Shown: positions 17,107-25,460, counted from the stretch's first letter. The stretch is DNA of 47,706 nt from an uncultured Muribaculaceae bacterium (GCA_944321875.1 CALUMX010000023.1:1-47706), one strand, 5' to 3'. Translations and numbers: made by a program. The notes: a model not told the origin generated them from the letters alone.

Positions 17107-17263
17107 TATTACATTTGCAACATCAAATACTAAAGTAGTGTTTATGACCATTATTGTCGGATTCCTTAACCGATAATAATGTAGTGTTTAAAATCTTTAG
17201 TTGTTGTTACAAATGTAATAGTAGAATGGCTAAAAGCCGCCGGATTATCCGGCGGCTTTTTTT
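17107..17263 (+). ncRNA. Structured RNA with 6S-like shape
   Basis: Nested inverted repeats: TATTACATTTG (17107) with CAAATGTAATA (17210); CAACA (17118) with TGTTG (17202); CTAAAG (17130) with CTTTAG (17195); CATTATTGTCGG (17149) with CCGATAATAATG (17170), closing a 9-base loop. Between the last two stems is a symmetric 13+13 base internal loop, both sides beginning TAGTGTTTA. A strong terminator follows (17232-17263). TACATTTG at 17110 fits a -7 box, but lies inside the outer repeat, and the mirror repeat puts the same box on the minus strand. A long rod with a central bubble is the shape of 6S RNA; identity is unproven. A small inverted-repeat element is an alternative. Confidence 0.5.
17232..17263 (+). 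terminator. Terminator of the structured RNA
   Basis: AAAAGCCGCCGGA pairs with TCCGGCGGCTTTT around TTA, followed by Ts to 17263. It is GC-rich in an AT-rich stretch. No protein gene ends nearby on this strand, which implies a non-coding transcript upstream. Confidence 0.8.
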
Positions 17264-17290
17264 ATGCTTGCTGTGGCATCCATAAAAAAG

Positions 17291-17327
17291 AAAAGTCAGG
17301 ACTCTCCGTAGAGAAGTCCTGACTTTT
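17291..17327 (-). terminator. purT terminator
   Basis: AAAAGTCAGGACT pairs with AGTCCTGACTTTT. It lies 25 bases after the purT stop; on the minus strand a T run follows. Confidence 0.75.
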
Positions 17328-17351
17328 CCTGTATTTGTGTGATTGTGTTTG

Positions 17352-18539
17352 TTACTTTACCGAGATGGTAAGTGCCTCGTAAGCTCTGTCGGCTTTCTTG
17401 ATGGCTTCTTCAACGCTGTCGGCTGTGGCGAGGATGACTGCCATGCGGCGGTGTCCCTTGACTTCCGGCTTTCCGAAGATGCGGATTTGTACTCCCGGTT
17501 CTGCGAGAGCCTTGTCGATGTTGTCGAAAACGACTTCCTTGGAGTTGCCTTCAACGACAACGGCGCGGGATGCCGACGGACCGTAGAATTTAATGGCCGG
17601 TACCGGGATGCCCATCAATGCGCGTGCATGGAGGGCAAATTCGCTCATGTCCTGAGAAATCATTGTGACCATGCCTGTGTCGTGCGGACGGGGAGACACT
17701 TCGCTGAAGATAACTTCGTCACCCTGGATGAACATTTCCACGCCAAAGATGCCGTAGCCACCCAGCGCGTCGGTCACTTTGCGGGCAATTTCCTGCGCTT
17801 TGGCGAGGGTTTCCGGCTTCATGGCCTGCGGCTGCCAGGAATAGCGGTAGTCGCCGTTCTCCTGAATGTGTCCGATAGGCTCGCAGTAGGCGGTTCCTGC
17901 GCTGTTTCTGACGGTCAGGAGCGTGATTTCGTAGTCGAACTTGACGAAACCTTCAACGATGACGCGTCCTGCGCCTGCGCGGCCTCCTTCCTGTGCGATG
18001 GTCCAGGCCTTTTCTATGTCTTCAACTTTTTTGATGGTGCTTTGTCCGTGTCCGGAGGAGCTCATGATGGGTTTCACTACGCAAGGGATGCCTATCGTTT
18101 CCACAGCCTGTTGGAATTCTTCCTTGGTTGAAGCGAAGCGGTAGGGCGATGTCTTGATGCCGAGTTCTTCAGCGGCAAGGCGACGGATGCCTTCGCGGTT
18201 CATCGTGAGCCAGGCGGCGTTGGCGGTAGGAGTCACTTTGATGATTCCCTCGTTTTCCAGTTCCACCAGTTTGGGGGTTGCAATGGCTTCTACTTCGGGA
18301 ATGACGTAATGAGGCTTGATTTCTCTGATGGCAGCCTCGAGCGCGTCGGCGTCAAGCATATTGAAGACGCGGGATTCCTGGGCGATGTGCATCGCCGGAG
18401 CGTTCGCATATTTGTCGCAGGCGATTACGTGTACGCCATAGCGTTGCAGTTCGATGGCAACCTCCTTGCCGAGTTCGCCGCTGCCAAGCAGCATGGCCCG
18501 CTTTTCAGAGGGGCTTGAGTATGTTCCGATTGAAGTCAT
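17352..18539 (-). CDS. purT: Formate-dependent phosphoribosylglycinamide formyltransferase
   Basis: 395 residues, the usual length. PurT converts GAR to formyl-GAR with formate and ATP, the folate-independent version of purine step 3. It has the PurT/PurK ATP-grasp layout: an N-terminal pre-ATP-grasp domain ([20 protein letters not shown]), [20 protein letters not shown] for ATP binding, [20 protein letters not shown] carrying metal-binding Glu, and [10 protein letters not shown]. It stands alone, with its own promoter (18580-18587) and terminator. Confidence 0.97.
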   Translation of the reverse strand: MTSIGTYSSPSEKRAMLLGSGELGKEVAIELQRYGVHVIACDKYANAPAMHIAQESRVFNMLDADALEAAIREIKPHYVIPEVEAIATPKLVELENEGIIKVTPTANAAWLTMNREGIRRLAAEELGIKTSPYRFASTKEEFQQAVETIGIPCVVKPIMSSSGHGQSTIKKVEDIEKAWTIAQEGGRAGAGRVIVEGFVKFDYEITLLTVRNSAGTAYCEPIGHIQENGDYRYSWQPQAMKPETLAKAQEIARKVTDALGGYGIFGVEMFIQGDEVIFSEVSPRPHDTGMVTMISQDMSEFALHARALMGIPVPAIKFYGPSASRAVVVEGNSKEVVFDNIDKALAEPGVQIRIFGKPEVKGHRRMAVILATADSVEEAIKKADRAYEALTISVK

Positions 18540-18579
18540 AGTTTTTGTGTTGTTATGTGTCTGTTGTTTTCCTTTTATG

Positions 18580-18587
18580 CAAATTTA
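18580..18587 (-). promoter_or_regulatory. purT promoter -7 box TAAATTTG
   Basis: TAAATTTG on the minus strand, 40 bases before the purT start. It abuts the terminator of the upstream winged-helix gene. I see no purine riboswitch in the short leader. Confidence 0.55.
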
Positions 18588-18589
18588 CG

Positions 18590-18626
18590 AAAAAAGGATA
18601 ATCACTGCAATGATTATCCTTTTTTC
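18590..18626 (-). terminator. Terminator of the winged-helix gene
   Basis: AAAAAAGGATAATCA and TGATTATCCTTTTTT form a stem around CTGCAA, with A/T runs on both sides. Confidence 0.7.
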
Positions 18627-18657
18627 TATAAGTTTCAAATACGTGTGGTTTCAGTTG

Positions 18658-18867
18658 TTATTTTACCAACGACAATACGATGTCACCTTCAATTTCGGCA
18701 ATGTCCAATTTTCCTTCGCGACCCAGCCAGCCGATTGCTGCATAAAGTTCTTTGTCTTTGAGCTTGGTTACTCTTTTGATTTTTTTGCTTGGGAGAGAGT
18801 GTGACTCAACGTCATTAAGTGCATTCCAAACAAGTCCAGCATAGGTGCCAATAACTTCCATGTTCAT
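18658..18867 (-). CDS. Winged-helix protein (DUF2582 type)
   Basis: 69 residues, matching the small winged-helix family once called DUF2582: EVIGTYAGLVWNALNDVES at the N terminus, KLKDKELYAAIGWLGREGKL in the recognition region and EGDIVLSLVK at the end. The fold is a stand-alone winged helix; whether members bind DNA is uncertain. Own promoter at 18897-18904. Confidence 0.85.
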   Translation of the reverse strand: MNMEVIGTYAGLVWNALNDVESHSLPSKKIKRVTKLKDKELYAAIGWLGREGKLDIAEIEGDIVLSLVK

Positions 18868-18896
18868 AATCTAATACTATTTAATAAGTTACGGCA

Positions 18897-18904
18897 CAAA
18901 GGTA
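18897..18904 (-). promoter_or_regulatory. -7 box TACCTTTG for the winged-helix gene
   Basis: TACCTTTG on the minus strand, 29 bases before the start at 18867. Confidence 0.55.
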
Positions 18905-18990
18905 GTAATAATATTTTGAAATTCAACATTCTACCCGTTTAAAATGCTTGTGAAACCGCTTTTTCGATGGAAAAAAGTCAATAAAAGAGG

Positions 18991-19380
18991 CTAAAATTCC
19001 ATTTTTGCCTGTTCCATCGAGGGGCAGCACTTGCAATCGTGATGGAACCATTGGATGATTTTTGACCATACAGACTGCCTCTCTTTCTTGAAGTGTATAC
19101 GGATACTGCCGTTCTCGTTGTTGAGGAATATGATGCCTGTATGCATGACGACGGCCACTACGTGGTCGATGATTTCGAATCCATTGATACATGTGAGACG
19201 GATGTATTTGAATGGATTGCCGTCGTCGAGCGCGCCAATCGTCATTTTGTCCTTGTCGAATGATATTTTATGAAACTGGCTGCATTCCTCTGTTATCTTG
19301 TCGAGGACGCTTGCCGGAAATCCGTTTTTCGGACGTTTCGTATGTTTGTATAGATATTTTATCGAGGTCTTATTCATCAT
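18991..19380 (-). CDS. Hypothetical protein
   Basis: About 129 residues from the ATG at 19380 (MMNKTSIKYLYKHTKRPKNG); the frame stays open to a GTG at 19506, so the start is uncertain. A central beta-rich part (YIRLTCINGFEIIDHVVAVVMHTGIIFLNNENG) and a basic C-terminal part with HDCKCCPSMEQ are visible. I do not recognise a family. A frame at 18923-19192 overlaps it but has lower-quality composition. No terminator is evident directly after it. Confidence 0.5.
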   Translation of the reverse strand: MMNKTSIKYLYKHTKRPKNGFPASVLDKITEECSQFHKISFDKDKMTIGALDDGNPFKYIRLTCINGFEIIDHVVAVVMHTGIIFLNNENGSIRIHFKKERQSVWSKIIQWFHHDCKCCPSMEQAKMEF

Positions 19381-19592
19381 GTCAAATGCCTTAATTAGGG
19401 GTAATCGTTCATCTATATAATGATTTCGGGCAGGGTTTGGTTCATTGTACCGTCGAATTTTTTTGCCGGATTGCCTGTTGTGACGGGAGGTGGCTGTTCT
19501 TGACACGATTTTTTCTATTCTTGGCTGGCTCTTCAGTGTCCGTCATTTGGCAATTGACTCAGGAAGGGGATGGATGTGCCATCCGGTAAAAT

Positions 19593-19626
19593 AAAAAATC
19601 CTGCAATCAATGATTGCAGGATTTTT
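19593..19626 (-). terminator. tRNA-Gln terminator
   Basis: AAAAAATCCTGCAATCA and TGATTGCAGGATTTTT form a hairpin three bases after the tRNA 3' end; on the minus strand it is followed by a T run. Confidence 0.75.
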
Positions 19627-19628
19627 AG

Positions 19629-19699
19629 TTGTCCAGGAAGGACTCGAACCCTCACAGGCGGAACCAGAATCCGAAGTGCTACCATTACACCACTGGACA
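19629..19699 (-). tRNA. tRNA-Gln (anticodon CTG)
   Basis: The minus strand folds as a cloverleaf: acceptor TGTCCAG/CTGGACA, D arm with GGTGTAATGGTAGCA, anticodon loop TTCTGGT (CTG, reading CAG), and T arm with GGTTCGAGTCC. CCA is not encoded, so it would be added by the cca product (31216-32637). Promoter at 19728 and terminator at 19593 make it a single-gene unit. Confidence 0.93.
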
Positions 19700-19727
19700 A
19701 TGTCATTGTGTTTTTATTTTGACACTG

Positions 19728-19735
19728 CAAAGGTA
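19728..19735 (-). promoter_or_regulatory. tRNA-Gln promoter -7 box TACCTTTG
   Basis: TACCTTTG on the minus strand, 29 bases before the tRNA 5' end. Confidence 0.55.
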
Positions 19736-19783
19736 ATACGAGTTTTTTAAACTGCAAACTTTTTCGGGAAAAATTTTCAAAAA

Positions 19784-19818
19784 AAAACGCGGTTTTCTCA
19801 GAAAACCGCGTTTTTTTT
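19784..19818 (-). terminator. Terminator of the PstS/TPR operon
   Basis: AAAACGCGGTTTTC and GAAAACCGCGTTTT form a strong stem with a CA-containing loop and T run, 35 bases after the TPR gene stop at 19853. Confidence 0.75.
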
Positions 19819-19852
19819 CTGTTGACAGTAGTCTGAATTCTGAGATTTCAGA

Positions 19853-21511
19853 TTATTTCAGGCCGTCAATATAGTTGCGCATAGCGTCTGTCGGGTTGAT
19901 TGCGTAAGCCTTCTCGAAGTAAGACTTGGCAGTCGGAGTGTCCTTGAGGTTGATGAGGTAGTAGGTACCGATGTAGATGTATGCCTCTTCAAGGACGCTG
20001 TTCTTGCGGTCTGCTTGAACGTCAGCATCAGCGTTTACAACGTCGATAGTCTTCAGATAAGCATCAACAGCAGCTTGAGTCTTGTTGTCCTCGCCATTGT
20101 AGATACGGATGATACGAGCCTTACGTTGCCAGATACGGTAGTCGTTAGGTTGCTTTTCGAGGATGAAGTCCATGTGCTTCATAACCTTGTCGTAAGCGGC
20201 AGTCTTGGCAACTGTGTCAGTAGCTGTAGCAATCACGTTCTGGTATTTACCAGTCAACACGAAGAGGTCGTTCAGGTCGTAGCCGTTGCCGTATTCGCCC
20301 TTATTGATGTATTGCTCATAAGCATCAGCAGCCTTTGCGTAAGTAGCACCGTCGCGGTTCTGAGAAGCGAGTGCAGAGTAAGCTGCGCTCAGGTCGATGT
20401 AAAGTTCCTTCTTGTCCGGGCTGATTTGGATAGCCTTTTCGTAAGCGTTCACAGCGAGGCTGTCTTTTTCGAGCTCGAGAAGTACAGTACCGTAAGTAGC
20501 GTAGTCGTTGGATGTGAAAGTGTAAACCTCATCCTCTTTCATCTGGAAGAATTCCTCAGCATATTTTTCAGCTTCCGGGAAGTTTTTCAATGCTGCATAG
20601 TTGAGGAAGAGCATACGCTTCATTGGGAACAACGCTGTGTTCTTTGCGAGCAGCTGGTTAGCCATAGCGATTGATTCGTCATAGCGTTCGCCGAAGTAGA
20701 GGAGCTGAGTGTAGCGGATTTCGTCAGATGGGAAGTGATTTGGGTTGTCAATCACATTCTTGTATTGTTGAGCGGCGAGAGTCCACTGGTTGTTTTCGTA
20801 GTATTTCTCAGCAAGCTCACGTTGTCCGAGTGCGGAGTTCGGGTTCTTGTCTACGATTTCCTTCAACTTCTCGATAGCCACTTTCGGTACGATGTGGAAG
20901 TAAGTGTTGGCATACTTAACGTAAGGAACTGGACGGTCAGCATCGTAGAGGATAGCCATTTCGTAGTAAGAAGCAGACTTACCGTATTCCTTCTGGTCAG
21001 CGAAGCGGTCGCCTTCGAAGATGTAGATTGTCGGGTCTTCCTTGTCTTTCTTCTTAGCATCCTTCAGATACTTCTCAATGTCTTTCTTGAAGAGAACAGA
21101 GTCAGTTGAGTAGAAAGCGCGTGCGATACCGATTTTGATGGCACCGTCTTTCTTGTCAATCTTTTCAGCCTGCTTGAACAGGTCCTCTGCGTTTTCCTTG
21201 TTGTTGTTCTTCAGTGCGAGCTCACCCTTTCCGATATAGTTGAACGGATATTCCGGATTAGCTTGCAAGCCGAGTTCGTAATATTCGTTGGCTTTTGCCT
21301 TGTCACCCTTCTGGAGAGCGATGCTTCCGAGGTAGTAGTAAGCAACAGCCTTATCGGTTGTCGGGTCATTGAGGGTCTGGTTCAATACGATTTCAGCATT
21401 CTCGTATTGTCCGGCCTGGAAATACTCCACGCCATCAGTGTAGCCGTCAGCGAAACCGGCGAAAACTGTACCGCCGGCTAAGGCTGCTGAGAGAATAAAT
21501 TTCAGATTCAT
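19853..21511 (-). CDS. Secreted tetratricopeptide-repeat protein
   Basis: 552 residues: signal peptide (MNLKFILSAALAGGTVFAGF), then TPR units across the protein (YFQAGQYENAEIVLNQTLND, YYELGLQANPEYPFNYIGKG, AVNAYEKAIQISPDKKELYI, SYFEKAYAINPTDAMRNYID). It is the third gene of an operon after a small membrane protein and a PstS-like lipoprotein, 32 bases after the latter. In other Bacteroidales I recall a similar TPR gene following ExbB/ExbD/TonB and PstS genes; those TonB-system genes are not seen here. A periplasmic scaffold role is inferred. Confidence 0.9.
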   Translation of the reverse strand: MNLKFILSAALAGGTVFAGFADGYTDGVEYFQAGQYENAEIVLNQTLNDPTTDKAVAYYYLGSIALQKGDKAKANEYYELGLQANPEYPFNYIGKGELALKNNNKENAEDLFKQAEKIDKKDGAIKIGIARAFYSTDSVLFKKDIEKYLKDAKKKDKEDPTIYIFEGDRFADQKEYGKSASYYEMAILYDADRPVPYVKYANTYFHIVPKVAIEKLKEIVDKNPNSALGQRELAEKYYENNQWTLAAQQYKNVIDNPNHFPSDEIRYTQLLYFGERYDESIAMANQLLAKNTALFPMKRMLFLNYAALKNFPEAEKYAEEFFQMKEDEVYTFTSNDYATYGTVLLELEKDSLAVNAYEKAIQISPDKKELYIDLSAAYSALASQNRDGATYAKAADAYEQYINKGEYGNGYDLNDLFVLTGKYQNVIATATDTVAKTAAYDKVMKHMDFILEKQPNDYRIWQRKARIIRIYNGEDNKTQAAVDAYLKTIDVVNADADVQADRKNSVLEEAYIYIGTYYLINLKDTPTAKSYFEKAYAINPTDAMRNYIDGLK

Positions 21512-21543
21512 ATTAGTAAAAGTTTTGTTATTAGTTTATAATA

Positions 21544-22569
21544 TTATTCTTGATTGATTACAACGCTTCGTTGAGGCGGCATGTTGGCCGGGAGAATACC
21601 GGTGTTGAGTATTACCTTCTGGCCAAGGATGCTTGTCAGGAACGTGAAGACTCCGTGCTCAAGGCTTCCGTTCGGAGCCGTGCAGATGGCATATACGGTG
21701 CGGAACAGCGGATAGTCGCCCGTGTAGATGTCAAGCTGGAACGGCTTGAAGGGGTAGGGAGAGTCGTTTTTTCTGATAGGTATCACCTTTATCTCTTTCT
21801 GGTAGGCTTCTGCCTCTAAGTTGCGGGATGATATCTCATGGTTGATTTCTGATGACTTGTCAAACGCTTCGATTTCCGATTTTGAGTAGTTGTTGACTAC
21901 TGCAAATCCGGAGAGGTCGCGGCTCAGCCATGACACTCCGATGATACCGATGGCTCCCTTGCGGTTCTTGACGGCGTCGAATACGTCTTTGTTGGTCTTC
22001 TGGGCAAAGACGTTCTTGCCGAATGGCTTGCCGCCCATGATGCTGTCTTTCATATATTGGACAGTGCTTGAGCCCTGGTGGTCGAACACGACGGCTATTT
22101 TTCCTGATTCGTTCGGTGAGAGCTCGTTCCAGTCTGTGATTTTACCAGTGAGAATATCGGACAACTGTGCGAGCGACAGCATCTGGATTGGGTTCTCCGT
22201 GTTGGCGATGATGGCCACAGCATCCACGGCGATAGGCTTGCAGAATGCGTTGTGGTGCTTGCTGTGGAGATATTTCTCCTGTTCGGGTGTCAGCTTGTGG
22301 GGCACGATGGCCAGACGAATCTTCAGGCTCATGATGGAGTCCATGGCAGTGGCTGCATCCGTATAGGTCGTCTTGAGGATGGATGCCGGATATTTCAGTT
22401 CAAATACCTGTACTTCCTGGCGTATGATGTTTTCTACCGATTCGTCACCAATGATTTTGACGATACCGGCTGATGCTGTATGTCCTGCCGTACGGCCACA
22501 GGATGCCAGGGCGGCTGTTGCGGTGAGCAGGCATACGGTTGCGATTTTTGTGAGTAGTTTCATCGTCAT
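21544..22569 (-). CDS. PstS-like phosphate-binding lipoprotein
   Basis: 341 residues with a lipoprotein signal (KLLTKIATVCLLTATAALAS followed by CG). The mature part has the PstS-like layout: AIIANTENPIQMLSLAQLSDILTGKITDWNE, then VVFDHQGSSTVQYMKDSIMGG and KGAIGIIGVSWLSR. Such proteins bind phosphate or similar anions for ABC import, but no pstCAB genes are near, so the ligand and import route are unclear. The start codon overlaps the stop of the upstream small membrane gene (ATGA), implying translational coupling. An in-frame ATG two codons later (22563) is equally possible. Confidence 0.8.
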   Translation of the reverse strand: MTMKLLTKIATVCLLTATAALASCGRTAGHTASAGIVKIIGDESVENIIRQEVQVFELKYPASILKTTYTDAATAMDSIMSLKIRLAIVPHKLTPEQEKYLHSKHHNAFCKPIAVDAVAIIANTENPIQMLSLAQLSDILTGKITDWNELSPNESGKIAVVFDHQGSSTVQYMKDSIMGGKPFGKNVFAQKTNKDVFDAVKNRKGAIGIIGVSWLSRDLSGFAVVNNYSKSEIEAFDKSSEINHEISSRNLEAEAYQKEIKVIPIRKNDSPYPFKPFQLDIYTGDYPLFRTVYAICTAPNGSLEHGVFTFLTSILGQKVILNTGILPANMPPQRSVVINQE

Positions 22570-22790
22570 TTTGTCTTGATGGTATAGTCCATTCCTTTAT
22601 ACAGGCGGTATCCCCGGTAAATGCCGTAAACAATAAACAGGATGCCTAATGAAAGCGATACATAGCGGGGAACTTCAAAAAAATTGTTGAGCATAAGATA
22701 TCCCATGCCAAGATATATGGCAATCATGAGAATGCCGAATGTTATGCGGATAATTTTTCCAAATGAAATTGCCTTCTTTTCTGTTTGCAT
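22566..22790 (-). CDS. Small two-helix membrane protein
   Basis: 74 residues with two hydrophobic segments (ITFGILMIAIYLGMGYLML and YVSLSLGILFIVYGIYRGYR) and a basic C terminus (YKGMDYTIKTK). First gene of the operon with the PstS-like and TPR genes. Similar small proteins accompany PstS/TPR pairs in Bacteroidales; the function is unknown. Confidence 0.75.
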   Translation of the reverse strand: MQTEKKAISFGKIIRITFGILMIAIYLGMGYLMLNNFFEVPRYVSLSLGILFIVYGIYRGYRLYKGMDYTIKTK

Positions 22791-22990
22791 ACTATAAGTT
22801 TAACGTAAAGATAGAAAAAAAAATTTATAATCGGGGAGGCATTAATGATTTTTAAATGCTGTGCCGTTGATTGATGTAAATTCTGTGCGAAATTATTATT
22901 TTTTTTGAAAAACTGCAATATTAAAACGCTCGAATATATGTCATTGTGTAATTTTTAAGTAGGTAGTTGCCGTCGGTGTCGGCAGACATA

Positions 22991-23027
22991 AAAAAGCGAC
23001 GGCACTTCGATTGAAGTGCCGTCGCTT
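22991..23027 (-). terminator. tRNA-Thr terminator
   Basis: AAGCGACGGCACTTC and GAAGTGCCGTCGCTT pair around GATT; on the minus strand a T run follows. It is 4 bases from the tRNA 3' end. Confidence 0.8.
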
Positions 23028-23030
23028 GAG

Positions 23031-23103
23031 AGCCTGAAATGGGACTCGAACCCATGACCTTTTCGTTACGAATGAAATGCTCTACCGACTGAGCTATTCA
23101 GGC
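23031..23103 (-). tRNA. tRNA-Thr (anticodon CGT)
   Basis: Cloverleaf on the minus strand: acceptor GCCTGAA/TTCAGGC, D arm GCTCAGTCGGTAGAGC, anticodon loop TTCGTAA (CGT, reading ACG), T arm GGGTTCGAGTCCC. CCA is not encoded. One non-canonical pair closes the anticodon stem. Promoter at 23133-23140. Confidence 0.93.
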
Positions 23104-23132
23104 TTGAGGATGTTGTATTTTCAAATACCGTG

Positions 23133-23140
23133 CAAAGGTA
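23133..23140 (-). promoter_or_regulatory. tRNA-Thr promoter -7 box TACCTTTG
   Basis: TACCTTTG on the minus strand, 30 bases before the tRNA. Identical box and near-identical spacing to the tRNA-Gln gene at 19728. Confidence 0.6.
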
Positions 23141-23161
23141 ATCAAAATTTTTAAAATGCAA

Positions 23162-24604
23162 CTATTTATTGAAATCTTTTTTACTATATGTCACCGTTAT
23201 TTTTGCATCCTTCGTTTTGAGCTTAACCATTGCGGGGCTTCCTACCATAGGAGTCATCTTGTCGGGGACTTCCTTCTTGTTGGAAGAGGTGTAGCCGTAG
23301 TAATAGTAGTAATTTGAGTAATCGTTTGTACTTACGGTCTTGAACAGAATGTCAATCGGGACAATGGCAAACTTCTCGATGCCTTCCTCGTCAATCTTGT
23401 TTCCGTCGATAACGTCCTTCACATAGCTGCGGAGACCGGAGAACACATAGTGTTTGTTGGTCTCGTCGTAGGTCGCCCAGAACGAAGTCTTGTCGTCGGT
23501 CAGCTTGTTCTTCTTGAAGAAGTCTTCACGCTCAGATTCTTTCACGAGGAGCAGATATTTCGGAGGGGTGATGCCTTTGGTGTTGGCGATTTCTTCTGCA
23601 GGAATGCTCAGGGAAATCGTGTTGATGACGGTCAAGCCTTCCTTGCTCATCAAGTTGTATTTGTCGATGATGTTCTTGATTGGCAACTGGCATTCGGCAC
23701 GGTAGCCGGCAGGAGCGACAATCAGGGTCTCACCCTTGTCGATGCGCTCGTTGATGGAGGCCGACGGAGTGTAGTTGATATTGTTGTTGGTCACCACCTC
23801 CGGAGTTACACCCATATAGGCATAAGCGCGGTTGACGATGGTGTCCTTGTCGTCGATTTGCGTACGCTTCTTGAAATAGAGGTTGAGCGTGGTGCTTGTC
23901 ACGCGCACTACGCGGCCGTCGCCGTAAGTGGTGGTAGCGTAGATGCCCGGGAAAATCTTCGCGAACGAAAGCGGGTCCTTGAACATTTCGGGTTGCGTCT
24001 TGTAAAGGTCGAAGAGCTGTACGCCCATCTCCTTTGGAAGAGGCACCTTGATGATTTGATAATATTCAGTGACTTCGTTGTAGATGTTGGATGTGTAGTA
24101 GCGTGCGCTGTCTCGGTTGAGCGTAGTCATCGTGTAAGTGCGTGAGCCGATTCTGTCGGCCGGGTTGTAGTAATCCTTCGCCTCAAAGTCACTGTAGATG
24201 GGGAATGGCAGATTCTTCGACAACTTGAAGATGTCGACTTTCATCGGAGTGATGGAGTCGCCGGTATAGGAACCGAGGGGCACTTTCAGGAAAATATCGA
24301 TGGAGTCGATGTCGTTGCGCGTCACGCCGGTCGTGTCAATTGTGCTTGACGGCATGAATTCGGTAACGAAGTCTGACGAGAGTCGACCGTATTCAGGAGT
24401 CTCAATGCTGCCCAGAAGTTGTGTCAGCGTGCGGGATTGGATAACGTCGCGCACAGTGCTGCTGTTGAGAATCGTAAACGTGGAATCGGTTACGAATGCG
24501 GTTTCCGCATCAAGAATCGATCCTCCGACTTCATTTTCATCACAGGCGGTACCTGCGGCAAGGATGACGAATGAAGCCATTATGAGTTTGAAAAACTTCG
24601 ACAT
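23162..24604 (-). CDS. DUF4270 lipoprotein
   Basis: 480 residues with a lipoprotein signal (FKLIMASFVILAAGTAC, lipobox GTAC) followed by DENEVGGSI. The body matches DUF4270, found almost only in Bacteroidota and located at the outer membrane: SRTLTQLLGSIETPEYGRLSSDF near the start and QLPIKNIIDKYN late in the protein. The function is unknown. It follows the glgA-like gene by 18 bases and is probably co-transcribed. The DUF4270/glgA/panC neighbourhood is one I recall as conserved in Bacteroidales. Confidence 0.88.
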   Translation of the reverse strand: MSKFFKLIMASFVILAAGTACDENEVGGSILDAETAFVTDSTFTILNSSTVRDVIQSRTLTQLLGSIETPEYGRLSSDFVTEFMPSSTIDTTGVTRNDIDSIDIFLKVPLGSYTGDSITPMKVDIFKLSKNLPFPIYSDFEAKDYYNPADRIGSRTYTMTTLNRDSARYYTSNIYNEVTEYYQIIKVPLPKEMGVQLFDLYKTQPEMFKDPLSFAKIFPGIYATTTYGDGRVVRVTSTTLNLYFKKRTQIDDKDTIVNRAYAYMGVTPEVVTNNNINYTPSASINERIDKGETLIVAPAGYRAECQLPIKNIIDKYNLMSKEGLTVINTISLSIPAEEIANTKGITPPKYLLLVKESEREDFFKKNKLTDDKTSFWATYDETNKHYVFSGLRSYVKDVIDGNKIDEEGIEKFAIVPIDILFKTVSTNDYSNYYYYYGYTSSNKKEVPDKMTPMVGSPAMVKLKTKDAKITVTYSKKDFNK

Positions 24605-24622
24605 TTTCAGTTTAAATTAAAG

Positions 24623-25426
24623 TTAGAGTGTTTCGTAAAATTCAGCGTAGCGATCGATGTCGAATCCCTCGTGATAGGGAATGCAGGGAATGTTGTTTTC
24701 GTTGATGTACTTGATGACCTCGGGCGCTACCTGCTGGTTGTGTATGATTACTCCATCGGAGTGAGACAAAGCGAGTTTGATGAGTGCGTTGAAGTCAACG
24801 GGTTTGCCGGCAATGGCCTTGAGGTCCTCGTCGTTGAAGCCTTCCATGCGGAGTTTCTCCTCAAAGCGAGGGTCGAGTGTTCCCTCGAAATGCGAGCCGA
24901 ACAGCGAGTAGACGATTTTCGAGTCGCGGAACGATGGGTCGTCGGCAAATACTTTCTTGATATAGAGAGGTGCAAGGCATGAGAGCCAGCCCTGGCAATG
25001 TACGATTTTGGCGTCCCAGCGCAGTTTGCGCACGGTTTCGATGGCTCCTCTTACGAAGAAGATACCGCGCTCGTCGTTGTTCTCCGGCATGGACTCTGTC
25101 TCGAGAGCCTTGTCGTGGTTGCGCTGGAAGTAGTCTTCATTGTAGATGAAGTACACCTGCATGCGTGCCGGCTGCAGGGTTGCCACTTTGATGATCAACG
25201 GATGGTCAGTATCGTCAATAATCAAGTTCATGCCCGACAGACGGATTACTTCGTGAAGTTGATTGCGACGCTCGTTGATGCAGCCGTATTTCGGCATAAA
25301 CGTGCGCACTTGATAACCTTTTTCTTGTAATCCCTTTGGCAAGTCGAATCCCGCTTTTGACATTTCCGATTCAGGAAGGTAGGGCATGATTTCTTGGCTG
25401 ATAAACAAAACCTTGTCGTTGCTCAT
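24623..25426 (-). CDS. Half-length glycogen/starch synthase-like protein
   Basis: 267 residues, about half the usual 480 of GlgA. It covers only the N-terminal Rossmann domain of family GT5: VLFISQEIMPYLPESEMSKAGFDLPKGLQEKGYQVRTFMPKY, later FVRGAIETVRKLRWDAKIVHCQGWLSCLAPLYIK and SDGVIIHNQQVAPEVIKYI. The canonical KxGGL ADP-glucose motif at the N terminus reads SKAGFDL, and the C-terminal sugar-nucleotide domain is missing. Similar short versions occur in Bacteroidota, so it is probably a real family rather than a truncation. Catalytic activity is doubtful on these grounds. Divergent from panC, with its own promoter. Confidence 0.8.
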   Translation of the reverse strand: MSNDKVLFISQEIMPYLPESEMSKAGFDLPKGLQEKGYQVRTFMPKYGCINERRNQLHEVIRLSGMNLIIDDTDHPLIIKVATLQPARMQVYFIYNEDYFQRNHDKALETESMPENNDERGIFFVRGAIETVRKLRWDAKIVHCQGWLSCLAPLYIKKVFADDPSFRDSKIVYSLFGSHFEGTLDPRFEEKLRMEGFNDEDLKAIAGKPVDFNALIKLALSHSDGVIIHNQQVAPEVIKYINENNIPCIPYHEGFDIDRYAEFYETL

Positions 25427-25452
25427 ATATGTTGATTGATAAAATTTGAGTG

Positions 25453-25460
25453 CAAATTTA
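25453..25460 (-). promoter_or_regulatory. -7 box TAAATTTG for the glgA-like/DUF4270 operon
   Basis: TAAATTTG on the minus strand, 26 bases before the start at 25426. Confidence 0.55.

Noticed and set aside
18923..19192. Alternative 89-codon frame overlapping the hypothetical gene at 18991
   Set aside because: Composition is H/R/P/Y-rich without a hydrophobic core pattern, unlike the overlapping frame.
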